The notes beneath the pieces were generated by a model. It worked only from the letters and a program-made list of their open reading frames with translations, searched no databases and was not told the origin of the DNA. Positions 12,000-27,550 of a stretch of 64,000 bases of DNA are shown here, one piece after another (the stretch's first letter is position 1; each line of letters begins with the position of its first letter). The stretch is from Trematomus loennbergii (lineage: Eukaryota > Chordata > Actinopteri > Perciformes > Nototheniidae): positions 14,491,248 through 14,555,247 of the forward strand of contig JAAOOA010000399.1 of assembly GCA_012861695.1 (NCBI GenBank), given 5' to 3'. The position numbers and the translations under genes are program-made.

Positions 12000-14900
12000 A
12001 AAGGGCAGCTTGTAGAGATGTGAAATATGTCATGTTCACTTCATTAGGGGAAGACGTCCAAAATGTTCTGATACAATCAAAACTCAAATATATTCCCTTT
12101 AAACATCTGGTTTTTAAATCTTAGTTTAATTACTTTAAAGGGATTTTGCAACTGATATTAAGTGTCTTAGTGTTACCCACTGACTAATAATTATCATATC
12201 GCATCTCCCATTTATACATAATTTGTTTTTCTTTTCTTTTTCCTATTCACTGTGGAGACACAATTGCTTTTTAATGACTCTTGCATTATAGTTTTCCAGC
12301 TGAATGTCACTGTACATTTGAATTTGAATCATAGTGAGGAAATGACATACTTAAATGAAACCCAAAGCCTTTTTGCAGAATATGCAGTTTATTTTCATTG
12401 CTATTAGCAAATATCTCTGTTACCTAAAGGTAGACATATTAAGATCAAGATTAAGATAAAGATAAATAAAATAAGCAACGGCAATGTTTTTGTATAGCTC
12501 TCAAACAGTGAAAGGTTAAAATATCTCCATAATGACTTTATAGCTGAATAAACAGTGTAAAATACACGTACGCACTGTGGTACAAGACACATGGCAAACA
12601 CAATATGTCTGAGAGAAGACAATATTTTGCTGTGACAAATTCACAGTTATTCAACATGTGTGTCCAAACTTCCTGCAACGGGTCTTAAATACTGAACTCA
12701 GCTTTTTTAATACTATGGCTGATGCTTTTTCAAAATGCAGAGCTATTGTTTTACATGTCAAGAGGAAGCTGGAGTATGAAAATAAGAAGGAGGTTATTCT
12801 ACAACTTAATTATCCTGACTGCCAGCTACTGATTTTTATTTGCTGACTGGTGCCAACATCGAGTTGTGCTGAGAAGCGTTCTGATGCCAGATCTGAGCCA
12901 AACAATTGTTCAGTATCTGCTGGTATTGGCAGTCGCACAGTATGGAAAAGTGTTTGCTTTTTGAATAAGGCATGAATCACTTTTTTCTCAAGAGGAGAAT
13001 AAAGAATAACTAAGCCAACCATGATTTCAGATGAGAAGAAACATTTTCATATGATGCAAACAACTGCTGTGTGACTTTTTGGTACCACAGAAATGTGGCT
13101 GCACGTCTCACATAAGAAACATTTGAAAAGTGGCCAAACGGAGATAAGGTAGATTTATTCTGACACCTCGACGACCTGACAGAGGATCAGCTCTCGCCAC
13201 AAATAGGCATCAGATATTCATGGGCAAATGGAGCCTTAAATCTTTTAATCTCACTCGATCCCTCGCCTGATCACACTGGCTTATTTTGCTTCTTATTCAG
13301 TCAATGCACAACGCAGCTGATGCCCAATATGCATGCTTATTATTCCATATATGATAAATACAGTACCGTAGGTCTCATGCATGTCTTTGAGACGTTATTG
13401 TTGCCGAAACATCTAAAATGAGAAAGGAATTTGGAGGATACAATGACTTTCTTTCATTGAATAATGGCTGTGAAGCTGATATACTGTTTCCTTTGTGTGT
13501 GTGAAGGATAATGTTACAGTGACAAACCATAAAACCTGCACAACTGCAAAACTGACTGGGTGGCAATTTCACTGAAACGTACTTGTGAACGCGATATGGA
13601 AAAACCTATTTGGTGGTGAATGACTTTATTTAGTCAAAAATATGAATACGTTTCATTTATCAGCCTTTGAGTTGAGGAGAATACATTAGATAATTATAAC
13701 AAAAAGGCACGTTCATGCTATAGGGGGACAAAACATTGCCGGATCCCTGGCTGTGACTTTGAGTTTTCTGTCCTTTGAAAGATGTCTTGAAGACAATCAT
13801 TTCATTAGTTTATGCAAAATAGGCTTTGCAGCATGACTCCGGGCTTTGATGCTCATAGCAGAGACATGAAGAGAGCTCAGCATCAGCATTTGCTATTAAA
13901 AGTGTTAAATTTCCCTTGATACCAGTAAAAGGCTCTTGGAAACAATTACCCTCACGCTGACGAGCTCACGCACACAGGATGGAAGACATTGATATGTTTC
14001 AGTCCATCTGAATATCAGACAATAAAAAACAAACATCAAATCCTTTTTCTCTCACAATGCCTAACTTACGCAGGTGGGCGTTTGTGTTTGAAGTGTGGTC
14101 TGACGGTAAAGAAGCCAAATAAATAACAACTTTCATAAATATCCGCGACACAACTCCCAAGGACTCAACAACAATAAATCAGTCAAACAATAAAAACTCT
14201 TTCCCCAAACTTCCACGATCAGCACTTAAAACAATCCTCAATCAAAATGTGTGTGGAGCAGCCAAGTTTAATTGTTTCATTACCAATATTCTTTTTGTTT
14301 CCCAGCTCTAACTATTCCTATTTCTCTCTTTTTTTGTCTTCCCTCTTCTTTCTTGTAGCCAACAGCTGCATGTTGTTTCCTATATTTCTTTTTAATCAAC
14401 AATATTATTCCCATCTTCAGGCCTCTGGTGGCCTCACCATCTGTCACTTGCGTGAGACAAGAGGAAAGCAATTATTGAATCCTGGCTTTGAGGAGTGCCT
14501 GCCTTCATAAAAGTCCCTCATGCTTTCCAGTTTTTCCTCTAGGCTTGCTTTCTCTAGCAGCTATCTGTGGGATACAATGTGCAGGATAAAGTTGAATCCA
14601 TATATCATCTTTAGGTGCCAGACCACATTCAGAGAAGTTCTGCGAAAATGACGTTTTTGTTCTGCTGAGAACATGCCAGGTTTACAAATCTGGGTTTTAA
14701 CACTGCTGATGGGAGACTATTGTTCTTTCTCTTCAGAAGTCTTATGATCATCACAGATATTACATCACTTCTCTTTGAATGCTTCACTTTTATCATCCAG
14801 ACTGAATCTGTCAGTTTCAACAAAACTGTTTGAGTTGATCTATTTAAAATATTGTCATTTTCTTAGAGGATATACAGTAAAGGCAATGCTGCATAGATTA

Positions 14901-17122
14901 TTGTTTTCATCCTAGCCAAGTTCTCTGAGGAGGTCTCATAAGCATCACTTTGGAAATAATGCACTTATTTGTAGTTACTGTAGAAGACGCTGGTGGGTTG
15001 AATGGAAGCAGGTGCCAGTGGGGAATACAAATCCAGGCAGTATAAGAGCAGAGGTCACTCTCTCATGTGAGTTTCATTACATTCAATGAATTTTCCTCCA
15101 ACCTTTTGCCATCAATGATTCCACCAGTCACGGAAAGTAATTATTAACAGACTGTGACAACCCTAACCTCTGCTGGCTCCACCACATGATGGGGAGGCAA
15201 TTAACAGCTGTTCATTACTGATGAGGTGAAGAAACAAGTGCACATCTGCATGTACACACACATCTTAATTACACGGGCAGATGTGAGTGCACACAACTGA
15301 CCATGCACATAACCAACACACACACACGGCTAAGGATGCCGTGACACACAGAATGGCCCTCAGTGCACTCCGAGGAACACATCGTTTGTGTCGAATTTAA
15401 TGAGGGAACATGTACTCATCTCCCCTCACCGGAGAGCTGTTACCTTTTGGTGTGATAAGATATTAAACATTCACACAGTTTCTGCTGCACTTTGACTAGT
15501 AAGGCAGCATGCTCATTAGCATTTAAATGGGAAAAGATAACGCCACACTTTGCAGTCATACCTCCCTCACAAAGCTGGCAGACAGGAGAAAACTTGAATC
15601 AGGCCCTGAAAACTTTGGCTGTTTATCATCTTATAGTGTTGCCTGTTTTATTTAGTTTGTACACCTTATACTATAACTGTCGGTGTGACTAACTTTAAAG
15701 ATCTATTTTATACAAACAAGAACACATTTTTAAGGAAGACGGGTGGACAAGCTTTAAAAATACCACATCACATTTGAGTTATGAACAGTGATTTAATAGG
15801 GATTTAGGAACTGTTTCATATATAGCTCGGTAGCAAAATAATACAAAGTTAATTGATGCAAAACTCATAGACAATGAGTTTACTCTCTTGTTGCTGGAGC
15901 AAACAATTGTATTGTTTGCTGGTGAATATGTAATCAGCCCAACATGCTATTTAGCGAATATACTGTTCTTCCCCTGATTACTCACACATGACATGCGTTT
16001 TGATCTGCACTCTTAAGATTAATGACACTCTTTTCTTCATGCATATTCTTCTCATCCAGATCTCCCAGTGTTCTGCTTGATTGTAATTTTTCTGTTCGTA
16101 TTTATCTCTCGGTCTCTTGTCACAGAAGCTGACAGTGACTCAGCTGGAGCTTTGCAAGGCTAAAAATGGGACAGCTGCCTTTTTTTTGAAAAATGACACA
16201 AGTTTGTCTCATTGTATCTGGCTCACATGTCTCCTGCCTGGGAAACAGAGGGAGGAGGGCAGCTGTGGTGGGATGATTTGGTATGAATAAAAGCTGTTTC
16301 TTAACAGGCTCCACAGGGTCTGATCCTATCCCCTGCTTGGCTGGGGGATTCTCACCACCATTATCAACCATGAGAACAGCATGTATTACTTTACATCAGT
16401 TGTTTCCCCCCTTGTCTTTTTGCTATTCACAATAAAACGTACTGCAAACAATAACAATGGTTTTATATTTAGCATGACATTGTGGTTGAAGGTGCCCCAG
16501 CCATGCTACCTGTGGTTGGTTGAGGGGGTTTGTGTAATAGCTTTCCCATGCAGTGTGTTGGCGTGGGCCTCCTGAGGGTCCGGGCTGTCAGTGTCCTTCT
16601 TCATCGGCATCCAGCCGCAGGTCTCTGGCTAGAAGGAGAGACTGCAAACAGCAAGAGGATATGACTGTGCTTTTTGTTCTACGCTGCACTCAAAAGTGGT
16701 TAGCTTTTGTAGTTGAACTCAATGTAATGTATTCTGTGGTCTGATAGGGGAATACATGGGACTTTTGTGTTTTGGCCGTGGCTTGGTTGGTTCTTTAAAG
16801 GGAGTGAAAACATTCTTAATAGTTTCTTGCTTATTTGACTTTTTATTTAAGCTACTGAGAAGTGTTGGCTAACAAGACAGATATTTGCCGTTTTCTACAA
16901 AGCCATCTTATTCCCTATTGTTCTGCTTCCTTTTCTTTCCCCTTCCTCTTTTTCTTATGAATTGCATGGAAATAAATGTTAATATAGCTGAGAAGAAGAA
17001 CAAGTGACAGGTTTTGAGTCTGTCAGTTGTTCCACTACATTGGTTTGATTGAGTTGAATGGATTGATAATCATATTTCCCAGAGGAAAAATCCTAATATT
17101 GTTGTTGTTCTTTGACCTTTCC
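12000..17122. other. Intergenic, no gene seen
   Basis: This is AT-rich unique sequence upstream of the semaphorin promoter block. It contains a pyrimidine-rich run around 14320-14400 and a weak CTCF-like match near 14417-14432. No ORF here resembles a known family and no full transposon was recognised. Upstream enhancers are possible but cannot be called from one sequence. Confidence 0.5.
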
Positions 17123-17511
17123 TTAAAGGTGGGGTAGGTAATTTTGGAGAAACCAGCTCGAGTGTGCTAGAATTTGAAAATACACAACCGGAAAAAATCT
17201 GCCACTTCCTTACAGAGCCCCTCCTCCAACACACGAACGCGCACATGACCAATGAGGGCACGAGATAAGTTTGTGCACAGATGGAAGGCTGACAGGCAGG
17301 TAGGCCATCCAGTTATTTTAGCCGGGCCGGCTAAAATGATTGGTCGTGCTTTTTACAGTATTACGGCTTCCACAGATGAAATGTTTTTTATGGATTTTTT
17401 GTCAAAGCACTTAAGATATTCATTGCTATCGGGATGTTAAGAGCCTTCCATGGAATATAACAAAAAATGTATCTCGAGCCGGTTTCTCAAACTTACCTAC
17501 CCCACCTTTAA
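17123..17511. mobile_element. TTAA-flanked MITE, copy 1
   Basis: The element has terminal inverted repeats of about 40 bases. The left end is AGGTGGGGTAGGTAATTTTG, leading on to GAAACCAGCTCGAG. The right end, read in reverse complement, is AGGTGGGGTAGGTAAGTTTG, leading on to GAAACCGGCTCGAG. TTAA stands at both edges (17123-17126 and 17508-17511), the target duplication of piggyBac-type elements. At 389 bases it has no transposase. A second copy lies at 60459-60849. A 62-codon ORF inside is chance. Confidence 0.85.
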
Positions 17512-17524
17512 GCGATACTGAAAG

Positions 17525-17828
17525 GTTACATTTGTGGTTTTGAGTGAAATATCTCAATTTGATCTATAGGTTTACTGATGGATTACCATGGATTTTGGTA
17601 AACTCATTCATGTTTTGCTCAGAATAAATGATCATAACTTTGTTGAACTCTGTATTTTTATGTTTTCGTCATAATATGGTCGAACTAAGATTAACATGGT
17701 AAACATTAGACTTGCATCAGCATGTTAACATTGTCACTGTCAGCATGTTAGCGTGCTGATATCAGTGGTTAGCTTAAAGCTTTGCTGCGCCTCACAGAGC
17801 GGCTGCAGGGTCTCACTCTGGTTTGTAA
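17525..17828 (+). repeat. Fish dispersed repeat, internally deleted copy
   Basis: The start (TTTGTGGTTTTGAGTGAAAT) and the end (AACATGGTAAACATTAGAC, then CAGCATGTTAGCGTGCTGAT and GCCTCACAGAGCGGCTG) match, from memory, a very common dispersed repeat of percomorph fish genomes. Known copies carry several further CATGTTAGC-type units in the middle, which are missing here. The class is unknown to me. It lies only about 14 bases beyond the TTAA MITE. Confidence 0.55.
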
Positions 17829-18100
17829 ACTACAGATAAGGATTCTGTGTGCTCCGTGTGGGTTGAAAGCTTTAGTATACACTGTTTAAAATATATATTT
17901 ACGATGCCTGTCTTTAACTTACCCTCCCTCTGCGACAACCCTAGCTGGACTATGCCCGAGTCCCTTGTCCTTCACCCTTCCCCTCGCCCCTCCTCCCCTC
18001 TCCCCATCTCATCCTCCTGTCATCACTCGCTCTGAAGTGTGTGAAACAGGTGGCTCGAGAATTTAAAATGACATAGGAGGGATGTAGACCAAACACTTTT

Positions 18101-19904
<1,804 letters not shown>

Positions 19905-20080
19905 GGCCGTTTCTCAATGTCGAGTAAACCTGCTGCAGAGCCACTATTTCAAGTATACTACGTCATTGAGAAGGACTGTTTAAATGCATGTTAAATGCCC
20001 AGCATTCGGCGCCACTCGATGGCGTAGTATACTTGAAATAGTGGCTCTGCAGCAGGTGTACTCGACATTGAGAAACGGCC
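19905..20080. mobile_element. Palindromic MITE-like element with a 62-bp stem
   Basis: The left arm 19905-19966 begins GGCCGTTTCTCAATGTCGAG and the right arm 20019-20080 is its reverse complement. Only two mismatches were counted over 62 positions, around a loop of about 52 bases. Near-perfect arms of this length indicate a fold-back MITE inserted or conserted recently compared with nearby debris. No clean target duplication was found, so the superfamily is open. Confidence 0.75.
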
Positions 20081-21420
20081 CGTGAGTGAGTTTTGCACTG
20101 GCTGTAAGGAAATGTGGAATGTGCTGTTACACAAAGCTGACAGGCACATTTTCTGAAGAAAATGAGCTGTTACTGAAAACAAGTTTAAACTCAAAGGAAG
20201 TCTGGGGACTGACAGAAGAAGCTGACGAAGTTGAATTTGACATGTTCATTGAGTTTTTTTGGAGGTCTCAACATCACTTCCTTTTTTGAGACATTTTAAC
20301 AGACACACACACACATGCTACTCATACAGACACACACCTCACAGTCAGACTCACTCTGTACCTAAAGCAGCAACACATGTAGTCAGCAGTGCGATTGGAA
20401 CAGAGGAGGCGATCAGACAGACAGCCCAGGGAGAGGTGGCGCCTGTCATGTGGAATGGATCTCATTAAAAGTATGCCCCAGGTCACACTTTGATGGACAG
20501 GGAGACGTCAGTCATCTGCCAACTGGATTAGCAGGGACAGAAGCCCCCCGTCCTTTTCTCTCTGCCCCTTGAGAGTCCGCAGCATACCAAGTGGGTCCAA
20601 ACCGACTCTCATGTGTGCCCCGCAGCCTCCGTCACACCTCACACCTCTGGTTTGACAATCACAGAAACAAACCAGCACAACCACCACAAATCCATGGGAA
20701 AAAACCCACCTGCTGTGCAAAAAGGCAGGTATTACGAATATCGAATAGCTTTTCTTCTCCACCTTTTGTGTATCAGGTTGTTTTGCAGTTTAAAAAGCCA
20801 AGTCCTCTCTGCTCGGCTCTGTTTGTATAAAAAGAGTCTGAGCAATCCAAACACTTTCCTGAGAGTTAAACTAACTTTTAGCCTAACCTGATATCATAAT
20901 TTACGTCATCTACATCTAAATATCTTGTTCCCACAGGAAAACTGACCAGCAATATTCTTTGTAGGCGATCACTGAAGTACAGTTAACCTTATTCAACTTC
21001 ACACAAGTTGGTACATTTTGGTGAGGTTTTCTCTGTGAATCTTCCTCAGCTTACAGGAAGTGATGTATTTTACATTTATATCACCAACAACAGAGGTTCA
21101 TATGAAACAAATACAGGATATATTCGTGCTGTATTCTTCTTTATGTGTCTTTGTATGTACCACATAAACAAAGCAAATTCCTCGTATGTGTAAACCTACT
21201 TGGTAATAAAACCGATTCTGATGTAATACCTAAAATAATAATTTGCTTTATGTCAGACATGTCCCCTTTTTAGACAACACATTTTTTTTACAACTCGTTT
21301 TTTGCATGGATTTAACAAATTTGAAATTGAGTGAGCTTTACACTTTTGATTGTGTTACCTGTGAACAGAAAAGCCTACTTGATGTAACTTCATATGTGAG
21401 TGGTATATGAACTTATAACT
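20081..21420. other. Intergenic, no gene seen
   Basis: This is unique sequence with a modest CA-rich patch near 20300-20340. Small overlapping ORFs on both strands have no family resemblance. Confidence 0.4.
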
Positions 21421-21535
21421 GATTTGATAGTTATAGATATGTTTCCATGAATCTCCATGTACTGATGGTACTTTATTTGTTATAGTTAGATCAGTACATG
21501 TAGATTTATGGAATTATATCTATGACTATCAAATC
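21421..21535. mobile_element. Diverged palindromic MITE-like element (46-bp stem)
   Basis: GATTTGATAGTTATAGATAT at the left pairs with ATATCTATGACTATCAAATC at the right. The arms extend to ACTGAT/ATCAGT and leave a short AT-rich loop of about 23 bases. About five mismatches in 46 positions indicate an older fold-back element. Confidence 0.6.
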
Positions 21536-24500
21536 TCTGCTGTGATTAAGTCCAAAACAAGTGCGGTAAACTATGACTATCTTTTTTGCTCTTCTGGGAA
21601 ACTTCTTCGGTTCCTCTTTTTGGTCTTGCTGTCTCAGAAAAAGTACATGCGCAGTAATCACACAGTGACCTACTGTTTATCCGGACATTCCCAAGAGTTC
21701 ATGTCTCCAGCAATAGACCTGTGGCATGATGCCCAGGACGGGGGCCATGGATGGCTCACTTTGACAAGCATGCTAGTCAAGGTTGTGCTAGCTTCACTCA
21801 AGCAGATCAGGATTCCAGCAATCTCTGACACGCTGGCTGACGTAATACAAAGTCCTATGAATTATGTCTAAATCTGGAGCTGGTAAAATTGACAAATTGT
21901 TTTGGCAAAAGATGGAAATAATTCAGGCTATATACAGAGCTGAGGATGGGCACCAGGAAATGCGTCAGTGTTTAATAACGCTCATCAGCATTACGATTTG
22001 TGACAACCCACGGAGATATATGAAGTATCCTTCATTTAATCCATGCTGGAGTCTGATCGGCATGCAGAACGTCATGAATCATGCATCTGTTGGGATAAAG
22101 ACCAAAGGTAGCCAAAGACGGATATGAGGCTCCTCCATCATCTGTGCCCAGCAGCTTCTGTAGAGAGCGCTTGAGAAGTCTAAAGCATGAACGTACATAC
22201 CAATTAATGAATGATGTTTCTTTGCTGGAGAAATAAAACTCTAGAAGCAACAGGAGAATTATTACAGTAGGTTAAGTAACGCTTCAAGAGTTTAAAAGTT
22301 ATTATCTTTAAGGAGGATAATGCAGATACTTCACTTTCATTGCAGCACATCATGTGAGTGTGCCCTGTGCTCTTGTTGCCTGAAATCTCCACAAAGTCTC
22401 ATAAATGTCAGTCGAGACCATGATATACTGAGTCAACACAACACTGCTAACTTTACAATACTTCCCGGCACTAGTGTGGACATGTCAATTGATTTATGGC
22501 TGCCCAAATTACATGGCAGATTAGTGTTAACTGTGAGAATCATCAGATATGTTTTTTTGCACTGAGGGTAAAATCTTTGTCACATTGTCTGAGGGGTCAC
22601 AGGGGCGCAGCAGTGGATGTGATACAAGCCGTCTTTTCCTGACGGATTGTGACATCTAGACATGTTTGCAATACGAGCTTCCCCAGGACGCCATGCTGGG
22701 TCTTCCCTCCTGAGGTGCCCAGGACCTGGGTCACTGGGCTCTGACACGACCCCTCACCTCTGCAGTACTCACTTACCCGGGTAGTGTTATGTAAACTGAT
22801 ATGTATGGGAAATGTTAAACGGCTCGCAAGCTTTGTTGTTTTCCTTTGAAATGTCTTGAATATTGAGTGAGGCATGTTCACTCGTGTAGAACATGGTAAT
22901 TAATTAGTCATAGTTATTAGTATAATGTGGATTAAATTCAAATGAGAGCCATCAGGGGCTGAGATGCCGGAGGAATGCCAGTTCTTGGTGCTGTAGATGA
23001 TGAGGAGAGGTTTACCACAATGCAGCGGTAATCACAATGCTTTACTAATCCCTTCCTGAACAGTAGGGGAAACCCCACATGCAGTTCTCCCCGAGGCACC
23101 AAGACCATCAGCAGACACATTTCTTTTCTCTGGACTGACATGCCAGCAATAAAGATTTTTTTATAGGGGGGTTGGTGAATACCCCTATTATCCAAACAGT
23201 GACAATGAGACTTGGAAATGTCGAGAACCTACAGACTGAAAGAAGGAAGAGGAGGGTGGGATGCTTTTATATCAAACCAACAAATGAGTTGACCTCAGAC
23301 TGCATTTACTTAAGGAGTGTGAGTTAAATTAATACTGAGGTCTGGAGGTTTGCAAATGGTGTGAATTTACAACACAATGAGAAAGATGTTAGTGGTATAT
23401 TCCAAAAGAAATAAACTAATCCAATCAGCATTTTAGACGTGCACACTGGTTTTATGCAGTTTGAGTTGCAGGAGTTTAATTGTTAATTTTTACAAGATAT
23501 TTCACCGTTAAATGTCATTATGCAAATAGTGAAATGCCAACAGCGATAAACAGCCTCTAAACGGCATAGTCTTCTGATTCTTCTGAGGTGTAAAGTGTTC
23601 TTTTCTTCACTGCATAGATTATTACACATTTTAGGTAGAGCAGTGAACTAAGCTGCATGATACTGCCAAATGTATGTGTACATTTTGTTCCAGTGCTAAT
23701 AGATACTCAGTTGGAGTATCTGCATCTGCATCCTTTTCTCATTAAAAATGGCTGGGGCGCCTGCATGTATTCACAGCAGTCGCAGAGAGGGAGCGATCAA
23801 GTAATCAAGCTCCTGCTTCTTGCAGGTTGTTGTCGCGCTCGCCTACCCCTCATTTGACTGTCACTCAGCAAGATACCACTTTCTGCTTCCCCCTTTAATC
23901 ATCTGTCATCCCTGCTAATGCAAAGCGACTGCCAGGGCCATGTAGGAAATCAGCCACATCTTTAGTGTCACTTCTCATTAACATAAAGAGTCAGGTAAGA
24001 GGGAGGGCATACATTTACTGTATCCACACAGGGCTACCTCTCACACCTCTGAAAGTGAATGTATATTCTTTAAAAATACATAAAAAACAGCAGTTATGGG
24101 TATTTCCTTGTGGTATGGAGTCAACAAAAAAGTGATAGATGTGACAGTGTTGCCTATTGGCTGCTCTGTAAATGATCCGTTTTCTAGACAATTCACCTCA
24201 GATTATTCCTCCACATTCACCCGTCCTCTGTTGTCCTCAGGTATCACAGCTTTTTGCAGATCTCTCTCTCCATTCACAAAGCAGAGAGCTCTCAGCCACA
24301 CCCACATCCAGTTCTCAGGCACAGCTGTTCTCTCTGCCTGCTGTTGGCTTCAATTGTTTATATTAATGAAGCTTCGAGCCTGACACTCACCTGCTGCCAC
24401 GTACTGTGTGAGAAAGAGGAAGGAAAGAAGACCTCGTTCATGTCTGACAGCCCACCCTGGAGAGAGAGCTGCTGACACGCTGATGTTTAAATTCTCTAGT

Positions 24501-26158
24501 CCATCCTCTCTACATGTATGTCATCTCTTGGTGCATTAGCTGAAGGCTCCTGCATGTCAGAGCATCAGAGCCCATGCGGATTTTCACCTGTGGCGACATT
24601 TAAATCTACTTTGCATTTTTTACTTTCCCTCCAGTCCCAACTGAGTTCTGTTACCATGGTGACGTAAACTGTACAACACTCCCTGGGATACGAGACTACA
24701 GGCGCAGCGGGATCGCACAGACGCATGAGCTTGAGGAGCACACTGAGAGATGTCTCTTAAGTGGATGCATATAGTTCTTGTCATTATGCTGCAGAAACGG
24801 TTTCCTATAGGCTCTGAGGACATTTTGACATAAATGATGATTTCCACTTAGCTGGAGTCCCTTTATGACTCACTGTAGAGTAGCCATCTTTAACACTATT
24901 AGTACCACATATTCATTTCCTCCTTTGACATGTCAATATGTCTGTTGTGAAAAAAGTTAGACAAAAATGTTATTAGTTACTGCCATTTATCTCATTTTAA
25001 ATGTTTCTGCACTTGTTTGCACCGAGTTGAGGATATTTCAAACACACCCAGCATGATAAACTCTGACCTTGCACCCCCACATGAAATCTGTCAGCACGCC
25101 ACAGCTTTTTAACTCCAACCCACGCCACGGGCATGCCAGTACGGCTGCCCTACATATTAAACTGGTCACGCTCTGAATTGGGGTTATCCCTACACCCACT
25201 GCAGCAGACCACCCTCTGGTTGTTTCTCCTTTGTGCACAAACAATCCTATCTGTTGTGGTAACAAGGCTAATCCACTATTGATTAATCCCCGCTGTTATG
25301 GCATGAAGAGGAAATGCAACACTTCATCTGTCTGGTCATGCCTTTACATCCAAGCATTTCTTTACATCTGAGTATCTTTTTGAGGGTTAGCCGTCACACC
25401 ATTGACTTTCACTCACTGGCATTTGCTAAAGTCACCAGTCCACCTCATGATTGTGTGTGAGCATGCTTATCATGATATTCTGGTAATCCTGTTGTAATGT
25501 GACCCAAATACTGCATTAACTCAGAATTCATGCTGCACTCTACTACATACAATTAAATATCTAAGCTTTATATTTATAATAAGACGTACTGATTTTATTT
25601 AGCCTTTTGTAATCTGCATGAAGACATGACTGGTGATGTTTGTTTTATAATTTGATCCAAAATGATTGATGCATATGCTTTTAATCTATTTATGTATTGA
25701 TTATGATAATTGTGTATGCTTTTATTTGATTGTGTCATCTCTCTGTAAAGTACTTTAACATTTGTAGTTTTTTAAATGTGCTATGAAGAAACCCATTTGA
25801 CACAACTGTATTTATAATAATAATGGCAGGTTGAAGGAATGAATAGATTAGAATTAAAAGCTCATGATATTCAAACATACAGTAGATAACCTCTCACTCT
25901 TCTGGCATCTCTGGAGATATAGAGTCCTATGGAAACAGCTGAAAATATAGCCACACCTTTGTATTGAAGGTTTTGAGTGTGTGCGTGTGTTTGGATACGG
26001 TGCTGCAAAGCCTACCTACAGTGTGACTCTGAAGCCCGAGGACGTCACTGGCTGGAGGCAGCTGACACATCCTGTCAGTGTGACCTGGCACTGTCCCGCC
26101 TTTCCACACACAGCTAAGCCGGAGCGCAATCACAGCCAAAGTCCTACGCTTCACAGCC

Positions 26159-26159
<1 letters not shown>
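21536..26159. other. Intergenic, no gene seen
   Basis: This is AT-rich unique sequence. ORFs at 21542-21871 and 22597-22881 show no motif, no splice context and no known family. No complete mobile element was recognised. Confidence 0.4.
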
Positions 26160-26242
<83 letters not shown>

Positions 26243-26278
26243 CACACACAACACACACACACACACACAACACGCACG

Positions 26279-26322
<44 letters not shown>
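26160..26322 (+). repeat. Compound (CA)n microsatellite
   Basis: About 163 bases of CA are broken by single-base interruptions (CACCAC, CAACAC) and a short CGCACGCACG patch near 26274-26284. A Cys-Val-rich minus-strand ORF covering 25927-26403 is an artefact of it. A short TG-rich cluster follows near 26418-26464. Confidence 0.95.
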
Positions 26323-26324
<2 letters not shown>

Positions 26325-26464
26325 ATGGTAGCCTGTCAGTTCCCCAAACCTTCCCCCTTTGGAATACTGTCACCTGTTTAGTGTTTCCATGGAGACCAAG
26401 CACACTAATGAGGTAGAGTGTGTGTTTTTTGTGTCTGTGTGTGTTTCTGTGTGTATGTGTGTGT

Positions 26465-27449
26465 CAGGGGGGGCCTGGTGTCATTAGGAAGGGGCAAGTG
26501 ATGGGAAGCAGCTTGGGTTATTACAGCTGAGTTTGGCTTGACAGGATATCTGTATCAGCTATGATGCATATGACAAAAATACAATAATTACAACAGCAAA
26601 ATACTCTCATTACATATATCTATTATTTCACCCAAGCCAAACTTTTAAGATATTGATAAACAGATAAGTTAACATTGTTTCTTACCTCCATTTGTGACAT
26701 CAGATCTAATTAATCATAAATCTGTATGTCCAGAGAGGATAAAGGAAGAAAACTGCAGCCAATTAACAGAGAGGATAAAGCAGATGGCTAATTTGGCCGC
26801 TAAAATAGGATTTTCACCGACTCCTATGACCTTGACGACTTTCTGCCTTGTCAACAAGCAAACACTTTTCTTCAAACTTTTGATTGGTCACAGGAGACAT
26901 CCATAGATAAAAATACAATGTATGTCAAATGTCAGAAATGTGTTGCACAATGCCAGCAGCATATCATTCCAAAAATATAACTGCATATTTAGAATGATCA
27001 TTATTATACAGTGTTTAAATTAAGTGCCATTTATATCCCACTGTGTCATGTCTGTATTTATACTCCGACAAGGGCAGGAGTTTGACACCTAGAGGTGTTG
27101 ACAATGACATGTGGGAGCGGATTAGTGTAGTGGATCAATGAAATAAGGAAACATGTGTTAATCTAGACGCCGTATAGTCTAGTGGAGAAATTGTATAGGA
27201 AAAACTCTAGTGCTAATACAAATCGGGTCTGAACATCTTGCTGTGGTAGGTCTATAATCTGATTTTACAAAAAATAAACATTGATGAAACATTTTGAAAG
27301 AACGGTGAAGAAGTCGTTATTCATGTTATTCATGTTATTCATTCAGTGTATTATATTCTATTTTATTAAGTCTATTTACCACACTTCATCCCTGTTTGCA
27401 CTGAACATTTTAAACAGTAACTTTAATTAAATATATCATGTTAAAGGTT
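26465..27449. other. Intergenic, no gene seen
   Basis: This is AT-rich sequence with a short repeated ATTCATGTT motif near 27317-27342. Nothing coding was recognised. Confidence 0.4.
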
Positions 27450-27550
27450 CCACATAATTGTATAAGGTTAGTTGAAAGCAATAATATTAAGTTGAACCTA
27501 CATTTTATTTAAATATTATTGTTATCAACTAACCTAATACAATTATGTGG
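27450..27550. mobile_element. AT-rich palindromic MITE-like element (39-bp stem)
   Basis: CCACATAATTGTATAAGGTT at the left pairs with AACCTAATACAATTATGTGG at the right end. The arms extend to 39 bases with three mismatches around a loop of about 23 bases. The whole unit is 101 bases. No target duplication could be defined. Confidence 0.65.

Noticed and set aside
14417..14432. CTCF-like sequence TTCAGGCCTCTGGTGG
   Set aside because: It mismatches three of 16 consensus positions, including the core GCC, far weaker than the site at 61637.
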